39,660 nucleotides of DNA from Candidatus Borkfalkia avistercoris (GCA_019115995.1 DXCL01000043.1:1-39660), one strand, 5' to 3'; positions 1-7,680 are shown, counted from the first letter of the stretch. The notes: generated from the sequence alone by a model not told the origin. Translations and numbers: made by a program.

Positions 1-524
1 TCCACGGGAAGATGGTGCAGAGCAGCTATCAGCTTTTGAACACGCTCTCCCTAACCGAACAGGAAGTCAAGCAGTTGTTACAGCCGAGCATCGATTATAT
101 CTCCCTTCTGCGCAGAGATATTGACTTCATGTGCTATCACTTTACGGACGCCTTTGCCCGTGAGAAAGACGGCGAAGAAGAACACATGGACGGGCTTGCG
201 GAACGTGCAGACGTCATCTTTACGCTCATGCACAAGTGCCCGCACTTTGACGAAACCGAACTGTATGCCAATTTTCGAGGCGACGTCGTGCGCAGCTTAA
301 AGGAAAGGTTAAAACGCGGGCATATTTTATTGAACGGCACGAACGCCACTCTCTTCGGGAACGGTACGGAACTTTTGGAAGAAGGAAATATTCAGCCGAA
401 GCTCAAACAGTATTTGCTCGGGCACGCGTCATTGGCGGTAACGCAAAACATATATACGGACACTACGACGGAATACCTCGAAAGCGTTTCCGAGAGGGTA
501 CAGAACGTATTTTGCGGAATTTAG
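1..524 (+). pseudogene. Chimeric remnant: unknown protein joined to tyrosine recombinase C-terminus
   Basis: The reading frame is open to the left edge, with an internal ATG at 12. Up to about position 377 it encodes a hydrophilic, mostly helical sequence that I do not recognise. From about residue 123 (position 378) to the stop it matches the end of a phage or ICE tyrosine recombinase: LLGHASLAVTQNIYT carries the conserved G-H and the nucleophile-type tyrosine, followed by a short helical tail. The upstream recombinase motifs (catalytic Arg, Lys and H-x-x-R) are absent, so it cannot be an active integrase. The simplest reading is a deletion that fused another gene of a former mobile element to the last ~48 codons of its integrase. 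It lies just outside the 3' end of a tRNA gene, a usual integration site. The first part might belong to a real gene running in from the left. Confidence 0.6.
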
Positions 525-532
525 AGCGAAAA

Positions 533-563
533 TTGACACCATTTTGACACCAAAATTGACACC
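533..563. repeat. Three direct repeats TTGACACC spaced 11-12 bp
   Basis: TTGACACC occurs at 533-540, 544-551 and 556-563, about one helical turn apart, directly after the recombinase remnant and before the tRNA 3' end. Spaced short repeats between an int gene and its attachment site are typical of arm-type integrase binding sites. That role is inferred from position only. Each copy contains TTGACA-like letters but no -10 element is correctly spaced from them. Confidence 0.55.
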
Positions 564-598
564 AAAATCAGAAAATAAGCGATTTTAGAAAATTTTAG

Positions 599-657
599 CA
601 AAAAGAAAAATCCCATATATTGCGGTATCCTTATCACGAATACACAATATATGGGAT
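599..657 (-). terminator. Intrinsic terminator of tRNA-Thr
   Basis: On the minus strand, four bases after the tRNA 3' CCA, a 13-bp perfect stem (ATCCCATATATTG in one arm at 610-622, its complement at 645-657) encloses a 22-nt loop. It is followed by TTTTTCTTTTT (609-599). Confidence 0.8.
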
Positions 658-660
658 TCA

Positions 661-736
661 TGGAGCTACTGGCCGGACTTGAACCGGCGACCTGCTGATT
701 ACGAATCAGCTGCTCTACCGACTGAGCCACAGTAGC
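661..736 (-). tRNA. tRNA-Thr (anticodon CGT)
   Basis: Read on the minus strand this is a complete 76-nt cloverleaf. The acceptor stem is GCTACTG/CAGTAGC, the D-arm is GCTCAGTCGGTAGAGC, the anticodon stem is GCTGA/TCAGC with loop TTCGTAA, and the T-arm is GCCGG-TTCAAGT-CCGGC. The discriminator is T and the 3' CCA is encoded. Anticodon CGT decodes the threonine codon ACG. It is followed by its own terminator, and decayed integrase sequence lies just beyond, so its 3' end probably served as an attachment site. Confidence 0.95.
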
Positions 737-769
737 ATCTGATTTATTCACTTTTTTCCGGCTCACCTC

Positions 770-812
770 TCGCAACGAATCAGCCGGAGCGACTGAGCTA
801 TGGCAACATACC
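770..812 (-). pseudogene. Degenerate tRNA-Thr-like fragment
   Basis: Two exact blocks shared with the neighbouring tRNA-Thr occur in the same order and orientation: GCTCAGTCG (D-arm, plus coordinates 790-798) and GCTGATTCGT (anticodon arm up to the anticodon, 775-784). Only five bases lie between them, where the tRNA has eight, so the D-arm cannot close, and no T-arm or acceptor 3' strand follows. It looks like a truncated, partly deleted second copy just upstream of the intact gene. Chance similarity is possible for blocks this short. Confidence 0.4.
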
Positions 813-862
813 GTCTGTTCAACAAAGACAGCTTATACATTATACCATATTTTTTAAAAAAA

Positions 863-1774
863 TCAAATGTTTTTACTGCCTTTTGGCACGATCATATTGA
901 TTTTTTTCGGAAGCACGCATATTTTCACATTGCCGCAGACGCCCTTTTCCCCGTCAAAATTCCAAACGACGCTTTCAGCGGCTTCGATCTCAAACTCCTT
1001 GCCCGTAAAACGAATGATCTGCTTTTCGGGAACTCTGAACCCGAACAAAAACAGGTGCGCCAAGGCCAAAAAAGCGCGTATTTTTTTAAAAACATTCGGA
1101 TTCTTTTTTTGACGGATCACGGCAAGCTCTATCTGCCCGTCGCGGATACTGCTTTTTTTATTGAGCTTCATGCCGGCAACGTAGCGGCCGTTCATTAAAA
1201 TGACAAAAATACTGTCCGTTTCGACTCGTGCACCTTCGTTTTTCACTGCAACGTCGAAAACGTCAAATCGCAGATTCTTTTTGATCCCCTCTATTCCGTA
1301 AGCCAACCGCCCGATCTGCTTTTTCTGCGCCTGAGGCGTAGTGTAAGGCGCGCTCGTAAACGCCCCCGCCGCCACGACATACATCGCATAGCGGTCGTTG
1401 ATCTTCATACAGTCGAGCATTTCGTTATCGCCCGTCAGGATCACTTTGAGCGCACCGCGAACGCTCTTCGGTATGCCGAGCGTATGCGCGATGTCGTTCA
1501 CGGTACCGCTCGGAATGTAACCGAGCTCGGGAGGAAATTCGGTGTCGCCGATGCCCTGCACGATCTCGTTGAAGGATCCGTCTCCGCCCGAAAAAACGAT
1601 CGCGTCATACCTGCCCGCAGCCTCGCGCGCCGCTTTCTCCATATCGCCGGCGCCTTTGGTGGCGTAAACATCCACGACGTCATATTTTTCTTTCAGCTTC
1701 TGAACGATGTAATCCAGTTTTTTTGTGATCTTTCCCCTTCCGCTGACGGGGTTATAGACAAAAAAGCAACGCAT
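863..1774 (-). CDS. YegS/DagK-family lipid kinase (diacylglycerol kinase catalytic domain)
   Basis: This is a 303-residue protein of the diacylglycerol/sphingosine kinase superfamily, predicted to phosphorylate a membrane lipid such as diacylglycerol from ATP at the inner face of the membrane. Visible motifs are NPVSGRG at the N-terminus (residues 8-14), the nucleotide-binding GGDGS (63-67, the family's GGDGT), and PSGTVNDIAHTLGIP (88-102). The C-terminal beta domain has the usual DG-x-I/L-E-L segment (RDGQIELAVI). The length is normal for bacterial DagK/YegS/BmrU proteins. AGGAAA lies 8 bases before the ATG at 1774, and a promoter is visible upstream. The exact lipid substrate cannot be told from sequence. 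Confidence 0.9.
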   Translation of the reverse strand: MRCFFVYNPVSGRGKITKKLDYIVQKLKEKYDVVDVYATKGAGDMEKAAREAAGRYDAIVFSGGDGSFNEIVQGIGDTEFPPELGYIPSGTVNDIAHTLGIPKSVRGALKVILTGDNEMLDCMKINDRYAMYVVAAGAFTSAPYTTPQAQKKQIGRLAYGIEGIKKNLRFDVFDVAVKNEGARVETDSIFVILMNGRYVAGMKLNKKSSIRDGQIELAVIRQKKNPNVFKKIRAFLALAHLFLFGFRVPEKQIIRFTGKEFEIEAAESVVWNFDGEKGVCGNVKICVLPKKINMIVPKGSKNI

Positions 1775-1817
1775 CGCAATTTCCTAAACAAACCAATTTA
1801 TGCCGTAAGATATACAT

Positions 1818-1846
1818 ATTATAAACGAAATATATATGAAAATCAA
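1818..1846 (-). promoter_or_regulatory. Promoter of the lipid kinase gene
   Basis: On the minus strand, TTGATT (1841-1846), a 17-bp spacer and TATAAT (1818-1823) stand about 44 bp before the ATG at 1774. Confidence 0.7.
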
Positions 1847-1857
1847 TTATTTTGCGA

Positions 1858-2592
1858 TTATTTATCGAAAATTTCAAATGCGGACAAATAATACACACAC
1901 AGCATCGCCTGTAATCTGCGCGCGGCGCCTGCCGTAACGCTGCCGCTAAGCGCCGTCTCCGCCGCGGCCGAGAGAGTTTCGTCAAACGTAAAAAAATCCC
2001 TGAACTTTTTTTTGTTTGCAAGCTTAGCCTCCCGCGCCCCTTCAAAGACCTGCGAAAGAACGCGCAGCGGCTCGCGGATCCCCTCCTTTGCGGCGCTCTG
2101 CCCGATCCCGCCCGCCTCCAAGCGATTTGCGACCGCGTAGAGCGCCTCTGAACAAACATACGCGGCGGTAATTAGCTCTGAAACGGTTTTACCCGCCCCT
2201 CTTTCCGCTCTGCCGCGAAAATACAGCGTGCCGCCCTCTTTTGCAAGGAGCACGACGTTTTCCCCCGCGGCGCGCAGCCGCATCAGAACGGTTTGTGCGT
2301 CTTCCTGCCCGTAATAACAGGCGTACAGCGTATAATTCGTACCGGCGTCTTCATAATCGATCCCCGCGCCGCCCTTTGCCGAAACACTTTCTTCGCTCTC
2401 ACCTCCTGCGGGTTCCGCCGCAAGCAGATACACGGGCAGCGATACGCCGATCTTTTTTGCCGAAAAGAAAAAAATGCCCGAAACGGCGGCGATCAGCAGC
2501 GCGAAAAGAATAAGCAACGCGATCGCTTTTATAAAAAACGCTTTCCTTTTCGCCCTTTTTCGATTATAATATTCATAGGGATAATCGCTCAT
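1858..2592 (-). CDS. Membrane-anchored protein with possible SPOR-like segment
   Basis: The product is about 244 residues if it starts at the ATG at 2592 (MSDYPYEYY). An upstream TTG at 2610 in the same frame is less likely. A basic cytoplasmic patch (NRKRAKRKAF) is followed by one strong transmembrane helix (about residues 23-45), then an alanine-rich extracytoplasmic region. The segment YTLYACYYGQEDAQTVLMRL followed by a Gly-rich strand resembles the start of a SPOR (peptidoglycan-binding) domain, where YTVQxGxF is followed by an A-rich helix. The match is weak and the domain is not certain. The start region overlaps the control region of the divergent gene at 2625. Function unknown; a cell-envelope or sporulation role would fit the topology. 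Confidence 0.65.
   Translation of the reverse strand: MSDYPYEYYNRKRAKRKAFFIKAIALLILFALLIAAVSGIFFFSAKKIGVSLPVYLLAAEPAGGESEESVSAKGGAGIDYEDAGTNYTLYACYYGQEDAQTVLMRLRAAGENVVLLAKEGGTLYFRGRAERGAGKTVSELITAAYVCSEALYAVANRLEAGGIGQSAAKEGIREPLRVLSQVFEGAREAKLANKKKFRDFFTFDETLSAAAETALSGSVTAGAARRLQAMLCVYYLSAFEIFDK
2542..2570 (+). promoter_or_regulatory. Possible promoter of the DUF6062-type gene
   Basis: A consensus TATAAT at 2565-2570 is preceded at 17 bp by a poor -35 (TTTCCT, 2542-2547). It lies inside the 5' end of the divergent gene, 55 bp before the ATG at 2625. Confidence 0.35.
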
Positions 2593-2624
2593 ATCCCGAT
2601 ATTTATGCAAAAGGCGGAAAAATT

Positions 2625-3302
2625 ATGAACTACCATATCGGCAACATGCTCATTTATCAGGAATTCAACGGCACGAACGAATGCCCGCTGTGCAGAATAC
2701 GCAACATTCTCGAAAAGCGGCTGGTAGATCAATATCTGAACGAATCGGTCATGGAAGATTTCCAGCGCCGCATGGTAAACGAGCTCGGCTTTTGCGCGCA
2801 TCATACGGAAATGCTGCACAGCCGCCCCAACAAACTGTCTCTCGCGCTTCAACATATCACGCGGCTTACGGCGCTGAAAGGAAAGATAGAGGTAACTGCC
2901 GACGTAAAGACCGCCGACAAAATGGCGGAGACGTTCATGCATTCGGGAGAAACCTGCGTCATCTGCGAGGGAGTAGAGGTCAATATGATCCGCTACTACA
3001 AAACGGTGGCGGAAATGTTTTATGCCGAAAACAAATTCAAGGAGATACTGCTTTCGACCAATGGCTTTTGCCTCGAACATTTCGGCTCCCTCCTCAAATA
3101 CGCGAGATACGCGCGCGGAAAAAAGAAAGATTACATCTATACGCTGACCAAATTGGAGCGCGACGTGCTCAATAAACTTTTAGAAGATCTGCAATGGTTT
3201 ACGGCTAAGCACGACTACCGCAACGCGGACAAGCCTTGGAACGGCGCGGAAAAAGCGCTCGAACGCTCCATTTACAAGCTGCACGGCATAGAGGCAAAGT
3301 AA
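2625..3302 (+). CDS. DUF6062-type cysteine/histidine-rich protein
   Basis: The 225-residue soluble protein is built as two similar halves, each with a CxxC followed by an F-C-x-x-H motif. The first half has ECPLCRI (about 19-25) and GFCAHH (about 56-61); the second has TCVICE (about 109-114) and GFCLEHF (about 147-153). The overall pattern (ECPLC, G-F-C-x-x-H-x-x-M) matches my memory of the DUF6062 family of clostridial proteins of unknown function. The paired Cys/His sets suggest two metal-binding or redox-active sites, which is inference. GGCGGA precedes the ATG at a suitable distance. The gene is monocistronic and followed by a terminator. It is not linked functionally to its neighbours in any way I can see. 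Confidence 0.8.
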   Translation: MNYHIGNMLIYQEFNGTNECPLCRIRNILEKRLVDQYLNESVMEDFQRRMVNELGFCAHHTEMLHSRPNKLSLALQHITRLTALKGKIEVTADVKTADKMAETFMHSGETCVICEGVEVNMIRYYKTVAEMFYAENKFKEILLSTNGFCLEHFGSLLKYARYARGKKKDYIYTLTKLERDVLNKLLEDLQWFTAKHDYRNADKPWNGAEKALERSIYKLHGIEAK

Positions 3303-3307
3303 CGCGC

Positions 3308-3348
3308 CTCCGCCCGTTTTAACGGGCGGAGCTATTCCCCTTTTTTTG
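3308..3348 (+). terminator. Terminator after the DUF6062-type gene
   Basis: CTCCGCCCGTT pairs with AACGGGCGGAG around a short loop right after the stop codon. It is followed by CTATTCCCC and a run of seven T. Confidence 0.75.
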
Positions 3349-3373
3349 CCGGAAATCCGCCAAATATAAAATA

Positions 3374-3400
3374 CGCGCCGCCCGAGATCGGGCGGCGCGT
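3374..3400. terminator. Bidirectional terminator between convergent genes
   Basis: CGCGCCGCCC and GGGCGGCGCG form a 10-bp perfect stem with a 6-nt loop. T-rich sequence (TTTTCTTTTG) follows on the plus strand and an A/T-rich tract on the minus strand, so it can end the flavin reductase transcript. Confidence 0.65.
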
Positions 3401-3424
3401 TTTCTTTTGCTTTCTTTTTGAATC

Positions 3425-3982
3425 TTATCTGATCTGCAAGCCGTCTTTAAAGGCGTTGCCTACCACTTTGCCGAGCTCGATATAGGTGCCGTTGACCGAA
3501 TCGAAAGTGATCGGGCGGAGCTTGGCGGGGTCTATCTTGCCGTTTTCGCCGAGAATGCGCTCGTCTGCGCTCACATTGACGATCTGCCCGATGATCAACC
3601 CGTCTTCATTCATTTTAACGAGCTTGCATTCAAGCGTCATCGGCAGCTCCTCGATAACGGGAGCGTCTACAAAATCGCTCTTTACGGTATGAAAGCCCGC
3701 CTTTTCCAGCTTGTTCGGGACCTTGTTGCCCGAAACGATGCCGAGATAGTCGCATTCTACAACGTGCGCAGCGTCTGCCATGCTGACGGTGAACGCCCCG
3801 CGCGCGAGGATATTTTTTGTGGTTTTATGCCCCGCAGACAGGCAGAGCGCGACCTGCGCGTCGTCGCTGATGCCGCCCCATGCGGCATTCATCGCATTGG
3901 GCGTACCGTCTTCCCCGTATGCCGCAACGATGAGCACGGGCATCGGGTACATATATGTTTTTGCGCCGAAATTCTTTCTCAT
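3425..3982 (-). CDS. Flavin reductase family protein
   Basis: The 185-residue protein belongs to the flavin reductase/FMN-binding split-barrel family. Characteristic segments are the N-terminal YPMPVLIVAAYGEDGTPNAM (strand plus substrate loop), NAAWGGISDD, and LSAGHKTTKNILARGAFTVSM, the usual FMN phosphate-binding stretch with T-K-N. In Clostridia such proteins often act as NAD(P)H:flavin oxidoreductases or flavoredoxin-like electron carriers. The precise partner is unknown. The gene has its own promoter, and AGGGAGG lies 7 bases before the ATG. It is not part of the neighbouring rhamnose operon. Confidence 0.88.
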   Translation of the reverse strand: MRKNFGAKTYMYPMPVLIVAAYGEDGTPNAMNAAWGGISDDAQVALCLSAGHKTTKNILARGAFTVSMADAAHVVECDYLGIVSGNKVPNKLEKAGFHTVKSDFVDAPVIEELPMTLECKLVKMNEDGLIIGQIVNVSADERILGENGKIDPAKLRPITFDSVNGTYIELGKVVGNAFKDGLQIR

Positions 3983-4032
3983 AATAAACCTCCCTAAGGG
4001 AACGGCCGTCGGCTGTCCTTTCTTTTTTCTGT

Positions 4033-4061
4033 ATTATATCACTTCCGCAAAAAAATGGCAA
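4033..4061 (-). promoter_or_regulatory. Promoter of the flavin reductase gene
   Basis: On the minus strand, TTGCCA (4056-4061), 17 bp and TATAAT (4033-4038) lie about 50 bp before the start codon. Confidence 0.7.
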
Positions 4062-4106
4062 CCGCTCAAAGAAATTGAAACGGCGGTCGCGTCCGCTCCC
4101 GCCGTT
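4062..4106 (-). terminator. Probable terminator of the rhaBAD operon
   Basis: AACGGCGG at 4099-4106 (read on minus) pairs with its complement at 4079-4086 around a 12-nt loop, 13 bp after the rhaD stop. The following tract (TCAATTTCTTTG) is only moderately T-rich. Confidence 0.5.
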
Positions 4107-4119
4107 CCTTTTATGTTTT

Positions 4120-4953
4120 TTATAAATTCAGAAAATCTTTGCGGTACTTTATGCCGAAAAGCTCGGCGAGCTTGACCATGTCTTCGTCTTTGATCGTATT
4201 GACTCGGGGAAGATGCGCGGTGAGCATATAGATCTGCGCCGCCTTTTCCACCGTTTCGATCAATCCGAAAGTCTCGTCCATCGTTTTGCCCGCGCCGTAA
4301 ATGCCGTGCATGCCCCATATCACGAGGCGGAACTCCTCCATTTTTTTTGCGGTCGCCTCCCCTATGGAATTGGTGCCGCACAGCATCCAGGGGAGCACGC
4401 CCACGCCGTCGGGAAAGACGACGATGCACTCCGTGCACATCTCCCACAGGGTATGCGTGAGTTTTTTTTCATCGAGCTCGTGCACATAGTTCATCGCCAG
4501 GGTATTGGTCGGGTGCGAATGCATAACCACGCGGTTTTCGGGATCGACTTTCAGGCGCGCCATATGGCTCATCATGTGCGCGGGAAATTCTGAGGTGGGC
4601 CTGCCGCCGTCTTCATATCCCCACAAAAGCTCGATGTTCCTGCCGCCTTTGCCGATGCGCACGATGCCAAGATTGTTCGCAGGATCCTTTTGCACGTTCT
4701 TAAAATATTTTCCCGTGCCCGTAACGATGAAAATTTTGCCTTCCAGAGGGCTCGCGTCAAAGTCCTCCTGATTTACTCCCATAAAAGGTATGGTGCGCAC
4801 GACTTTGGAAAAGTCGAGATACTCTCCGACCTCCTTTTCGTCGAGCATATAACTGATGTTGCCGCCGTTGCGCTCGTCCCATCCCAAACGGTACATATTT
4901 GCCGTCGTTTCGCACATTTCCCTTACGAAGGGTGCTTCCAGAATGTTCTTCAT
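4120..4953 (-). CDS. rhaD: Rhamnulose-1-phosphate aldolase
   Basis: This class II aldolase (277 residues; E. coli RhaD has 274) splits L-rhamnulose 1-phosphate into dihydroxyacetone phosphate and L-lactaldehyde in the cytoplasm. The zinc ligands are visible: HSHPTN gives H145 and H147, and GMHGI gives H216. E122 in the SEF segment sits where the E. coli catalytic Glu117 should be. It is the last gene of rhaB-rhaA-rhaD and starts one base after the rhaA stop, so the two are probably translationally coupled. No lactaldehyde reductase or dehydrogenase gene is nearby. Confidence 0.95.
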   Translation of the reverse strand: MKNILEAPFVREMCETTANMYRLGWDERNGGNISYMLDEKEVGEYLDFSKVVRTIPFMGVNQEDFDASPLEGKIFIVTGTGKYFKNVQKDPANNLGIVRIGKGGRNIELLWGYEDGGRPTSEFPAHMMSHMARLKVDPENRVVMHSHPTNTLAMNYVHELDEKKLTHTLWEMCTECIVVFPDGVGVLPWMLCGTNSIGEATAKKMEEFRLVIWGMHGIYGAGKTMDETFGLIETVEKAAQIYMLTAHLPRVNTIKDEDMVKLAELFGIKYRKDFLNL

Positions 4954-4954
4954 A

Positions 4955-6205
4955 TTACTTCCTCTCCTTTAAGACCTTGCTCTCGTAATCGCGTACCTTA
5001 TCGAACCAATCCGCTCCCGCAAAATTGTTGCGCCTGAGGTATTCTTCCCACACGTCGCCGTAAGGGAGCGTTTTCATCTCTTCCTGCAAGACCATCTGCT
5101 CGGTGAAATTTGCCGTGTCCTGCATTTTTCTGAGCGTATCGTACGGCTGCAAAAGGGCGTACAGGAGCGCCTTATCCATATTGCGTTCCCCTACGACCCA
5201 CGCGGAGATGCGGTTGATGCTCGCGTCGAAGTAGTCGAGCCCGATCATCACCTTTTCCGTCGCGCCGCACCGCACGATCTCTTTGCAGATCTCTTTGAGT
5301 TCGTCCTCCAAGAGCACGACGTGGTCGCTGTCCCATCGCACGCCGCGGGTAACGTGCAGCGCCACCGTATCGTAAAACGCCAGAAGCGACGGTATCTTGT
5401 CGGAAACCATTTCCGTCGGGTGGTAATGCCCGTTATCCAGCAGACAGCAGATGCCGCGCGTCGCCGCGTAGTTCTGGTAAAACTCGTTGCTGCCCACGGT
5501 GTAGCTTTCCAGGCCGATGCCGAACACCTTGCTCTCCACCGCCACGCGCACCTTTTTCTTGTCGTATTTTACGGAAAGGATCTCGTCGAGCGAGTCTTTG
5601 AGCCGCAGGCGGGGCGTGAGCCTGTCGGCGGGCACGTCTTTCAGCCCGTCGGGGATCCAGATGTTTACGAGACAGTGGCTGCCCATCTCCTCCGCAAGAT
5701 ATTCGGCGATCCTAATGCACGCCTGCCCGTGGCGTATCCAGAATTTGCGCGTCTCCTCGTCCGGACTGGAAAGGGTGAGCCCGTCTTTCACCTTGGGGTG
5801 CGAAAAGAAAGTCGGATTGAAGTCGATGCCGTCCAGCCCGATCTCCTTTGCGAGCTTTACCCACGGCGCGAAATGCTCGGGCAGATAGGCGTCGCGGTCT
5901 GTCTTTCCCGCGTCTTTGCCCAGGATCGCGTAGCTCGCGTGCAGATTGAGCCGCAGCTTTCCCGCCATGAGCGAAAAGGCAAATTTGATGTCTGCCATCA
6001 GCTCTTCGGGCGTCCTCGCCCTGCCGGGATAATTGCCCGTAGTCTGAATGCCGCCGCTCGCGGCGCCGGCGCCGTCAAAACCCACTACGTCGTCACCCTG
6101 CCAGCAATGTACCGAAACGGGAATGCCCGCAAGCTTTGCGAGCGCCTTTTCCGTATCCACGCCGTATTTTGCGAAGATCTCCCTCGCCTGGTCGTACCTG
6201 TTCAT
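4955..6205 (-). CDS. rhaA: L-rhamnose isomerase
   Basis: The 416-residue protein (E. coli RhaA 419) converts L-rhamnose to L-rhamnulose using divalent metal ions. It shows the family's N-terminal SVHCWQGDDVVGFD, the central VAVESKVFGIGLESYTVGSN, the metal-site strand CLLDNGHYHPTE, and HVTRGVRWDSDHVV, which holds further metal ligands. AGGAACAGGAAA precedes the ATG. The gene lies between rhaB (22-bp gap) and rhaD (1-bp gap) and has no promoter of its own. Confidence 0.97.
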   Translation of the reverse strand: MNRYDQAREIFAKYGVDTEKALAKLAGIPVSVHCWQGDDVVGFDGAGAASGGIQTTGNYPGRARTPEELMADIKFAFSLMAGKLRLNLHASYAILGKDAGKTDRDAYLPEHFAPWVKLAKEIGLDGIDFNPTFFSHPKVKDGLTLSSPDEETRKFWIRHGQACIRIAEYLAEEMGSHCLVNIWIPDGLKDVPADRLTPRLRLKDSLDEILSVKYDKKKVRVAVESKVFGIGLESYTVGSNEFYQNYAATRGICCLLDNGHYHPTEMVSDKIPSLLAFYDTVALHVTRGVRWDSDHVVLLEDELKEICKEIVRCGATEKVMIGLDYFDASINRISAWVVGERNMDKALLYALLQPYDTLRKMQDTANFTEQMVLQEEMKTLPYGDVWEEYLRRNNFAGADWFDKVRDYESKVLKERK

Positions 6206-6227
6206 TTTCCTGTTCCTCCGATAATTT

Positions 6228-7595
6228 TTATTCGAACGTGCGGAGCGGAAAGGTGTTTCCGATCATCTCCCTGCCCTCGCCTATATCCTTGATTTCTCCG
6301 CCCGCGATCATCTGCACCATGAGATTGCCGAGCGCCGTCGCCTCCGCGGGGCCCGCCATCACCTTTACGCCCGCGGCGCGAGCGGTCAGTTCGTTCAACA
6401 GCTTATCCCGGCTGCCCCCGCCGATCACGTTGAGCGTGCCGAACTTTTTGCCGAGCTTTTCCTCCATGGCGCGCAGCGCCCGCTTATAACAGTCGGCAAG
6501 GCTCGCGTAAATACAGTACAGCAGCTGCCCGTCGGTAAGATCGCCCGCCTTTTCGCGCACGGCGGCGCACATGCTTTCGGGCGCGAGGAAAATTTCGTCG
6601 TTGCAGTCTACGAGCGCGCCGCATACGTTTGCGCGGGCAAGCGCCTCCGCCGCGGCAAAATCCAGCCCCAGCTCTCTGCGCGCCGACTGCAAGATCCACA
6701 GCCCCATAATATTTTTCTGCCAGCGGAAGGTGAACCGCGGGCCGCCCTCGTTGGAAAAATTTTCCCGCATGCTGTCCGCGTCGGTATGCGCCCTTTCCTG
6801 CTCGACGCCCAAAAGCGACCACGTGCCGCTGGAAATGTAGGGCGAAGAAAAATCGCACGCGACAGGCGCCGCGAGCACCGCGCTCGCCGTATCGTGCGTG
6901 GCGCACAGCACGGCGGTCATGTCGCACCCGACCTCGGCGGCGATCTCCGCTTTGAGCGGCCCGACCGTCTTCCCGGGCTGAGAAATGCGCTTTTCAAACA
7001 GGCGTTCGGGCAGTCCCAGCGCGGAAACGATGTCCGCGTCAAAGGCGTGCGTTTTCGCGTTCACCAGCCCCGTGGAAGTGGCGTTCGTATACTCGCACGA
7101 CCTTTTACCCGTAAGTTTATAGAGAAGGTACTCCGGCAGCATCAAAAAGCCGTCCGCCTCGTTCAGCCTGCCGGAAAGCTTGTCGGCATACAGCTGATAG
7201 ACGGTATTGAAGGGCTGGAACTGAATGCCCGTTTTTTCGTACAGCGTTTCAAAGGGCACCGTACCGTGCACTTCGGCGATCGCGCGCTCCGTTCTGCCGT
7301 CGCGGTAGGCATAGCAAGGGAAAATTTCCTTATCCCCATGCATCAGAACGTAGTCCACCGCCCATGTATCGATGGAAAAGCTGTCTATCCTGCCGCACTT
7401 TTTTACCGCTTCCGCGATGCCTTTTTTTACATGGGAAAGGAGCTCTTCCGTATCCCATATAAGATGCCCGCCCTGCGATTTGTTCCCGTTCGGGAACCTG
7501 TACACCTCTTCGGTGACGAACTTTCCGTTTTCCGCGCGGCCGACGATATGCCGCCCGCTGCTTGCGCCGATGTCTATGGCGAGGTATTGCTTCAT
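6228..7595 (-). CDS. rhaB: Rhamnulokinase
   Basis: This FGGY-family sugar kinase phosphorylates L-rhamnulose at O1 with ATP. The N-terminal phosphate loop AIDIGASSGRHIVG, the DTWAVDYVL segment with a catalytic-type Asp, CATHDTASAVLA, and ATP-domain motifs ISSGTWSLLG and NVIGGGSRDKLLN are all present. I place the start at 7595 (MKQYLAID, 455 residues) because GGAGCGG lies just before it. The ATG at 7607 would have no ribosome binding site and would itself be part of that signal. First gene of the rha operon, directly behind the activator-type control region. The product is somewhat shorter than E. coli RhaB (489) but complete in its domains. Confidence 0.95.
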   Translation of the reverse strand: MKQYLAIDIGASSGRHIVGRAENGKFVTEEVYRFPNGNKSQGGHLIWDTEELLSHVKKGIAEAVKKCGRIDSFSIDTWAVDYVLMHGDKEIFPCYAYRDGRTERAIAEVHGTVPFETLYEKTGIQFQPFNTVYQLYADKLSGRLNEADGFLMLPEYLLYKLTGKRSCEYTNATSTGLVNAKTHAFDADIVSALGLPERLFEKRISQPGKTVGPLKAEIAAEVGCDMTAVLCATHDTASAVLAAPVACDFSSPYISSGTWSLLGVEQERAHTDADSMRENFSNEGGPRFTFRWQKNIMGLWILQSARRELGLDFAAAEALARANVCGALVDCNDEIFLAPESMCAAVREKAGDLTDGQLLYCIYASLADCYKRALRAMEEKLGKKFGTLNVIGGGSRDKLLNELTARAAGVKVMAGPAEATALGNLMVQMIAGGEIKDIGEGREMIGNTFPLRTFE

Positions 7596-7616
7596 GTTCC
7601 GCTCCATTTTTTTATT

Positions 7617-7645
7617 ATTATAGCAGACGGAATAAAATTAAACAA
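7617..7645 (-). promoter_or_regulatory. rhaB promoter
   Basis: On the minus strand, TTGTTT (7640-7645), 17 bp and a consensus TATAAT (7617-7622) are followed by a short leader carrying GGAG. The weak -35 abuts the direct-repeat operator, as expected for an activator-dependent promoter. Confidence 0.65.
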
Positions 7646-7680
7646 TGACAGGATTTGAGCAAAATACTGACATCGTTTGA
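7646..7680. promoter_or_regulatory. Direct-repeat operator for the AraC-type rhamnose regulator
   Basis: Two 13-bp half-sites of the form TGACAnnnTTTGA start at 7646 and 7668, exactly 22 bp apart (two helical turns). One end touches the rhaB -35; the other overlaps the -35 (TTGACA, 7677-7682) of the divergent regulator gene. AraC/RhaS-type activators bind such tandem direct repeats next to the -35. The assignment to the adjacent regulator is inference from layout. Confidence 0.65.

Noticed and set aside
12-524. A complete 170-residue gene
   Set aside because: The frame is open beyond the window edge, and its last 48 residues are a recombinase tail unrelated to the first part, so a fused remnant is more likely than one intact gene.
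533-563. TTGACA boxes in the repeats as promoters
   Set aside because: No -10 element at 16-18 bp on the plus strand; the regular 11-12 bp spacing fits protein-binding repeats better.
751-789. Terminator formed by CCGGCT/AGCCGG next to a T-run
   Set aside because: The T-run precedes the stem on the plus strand and becomes A on the minus strand, so it is on the wrong side in both directions.
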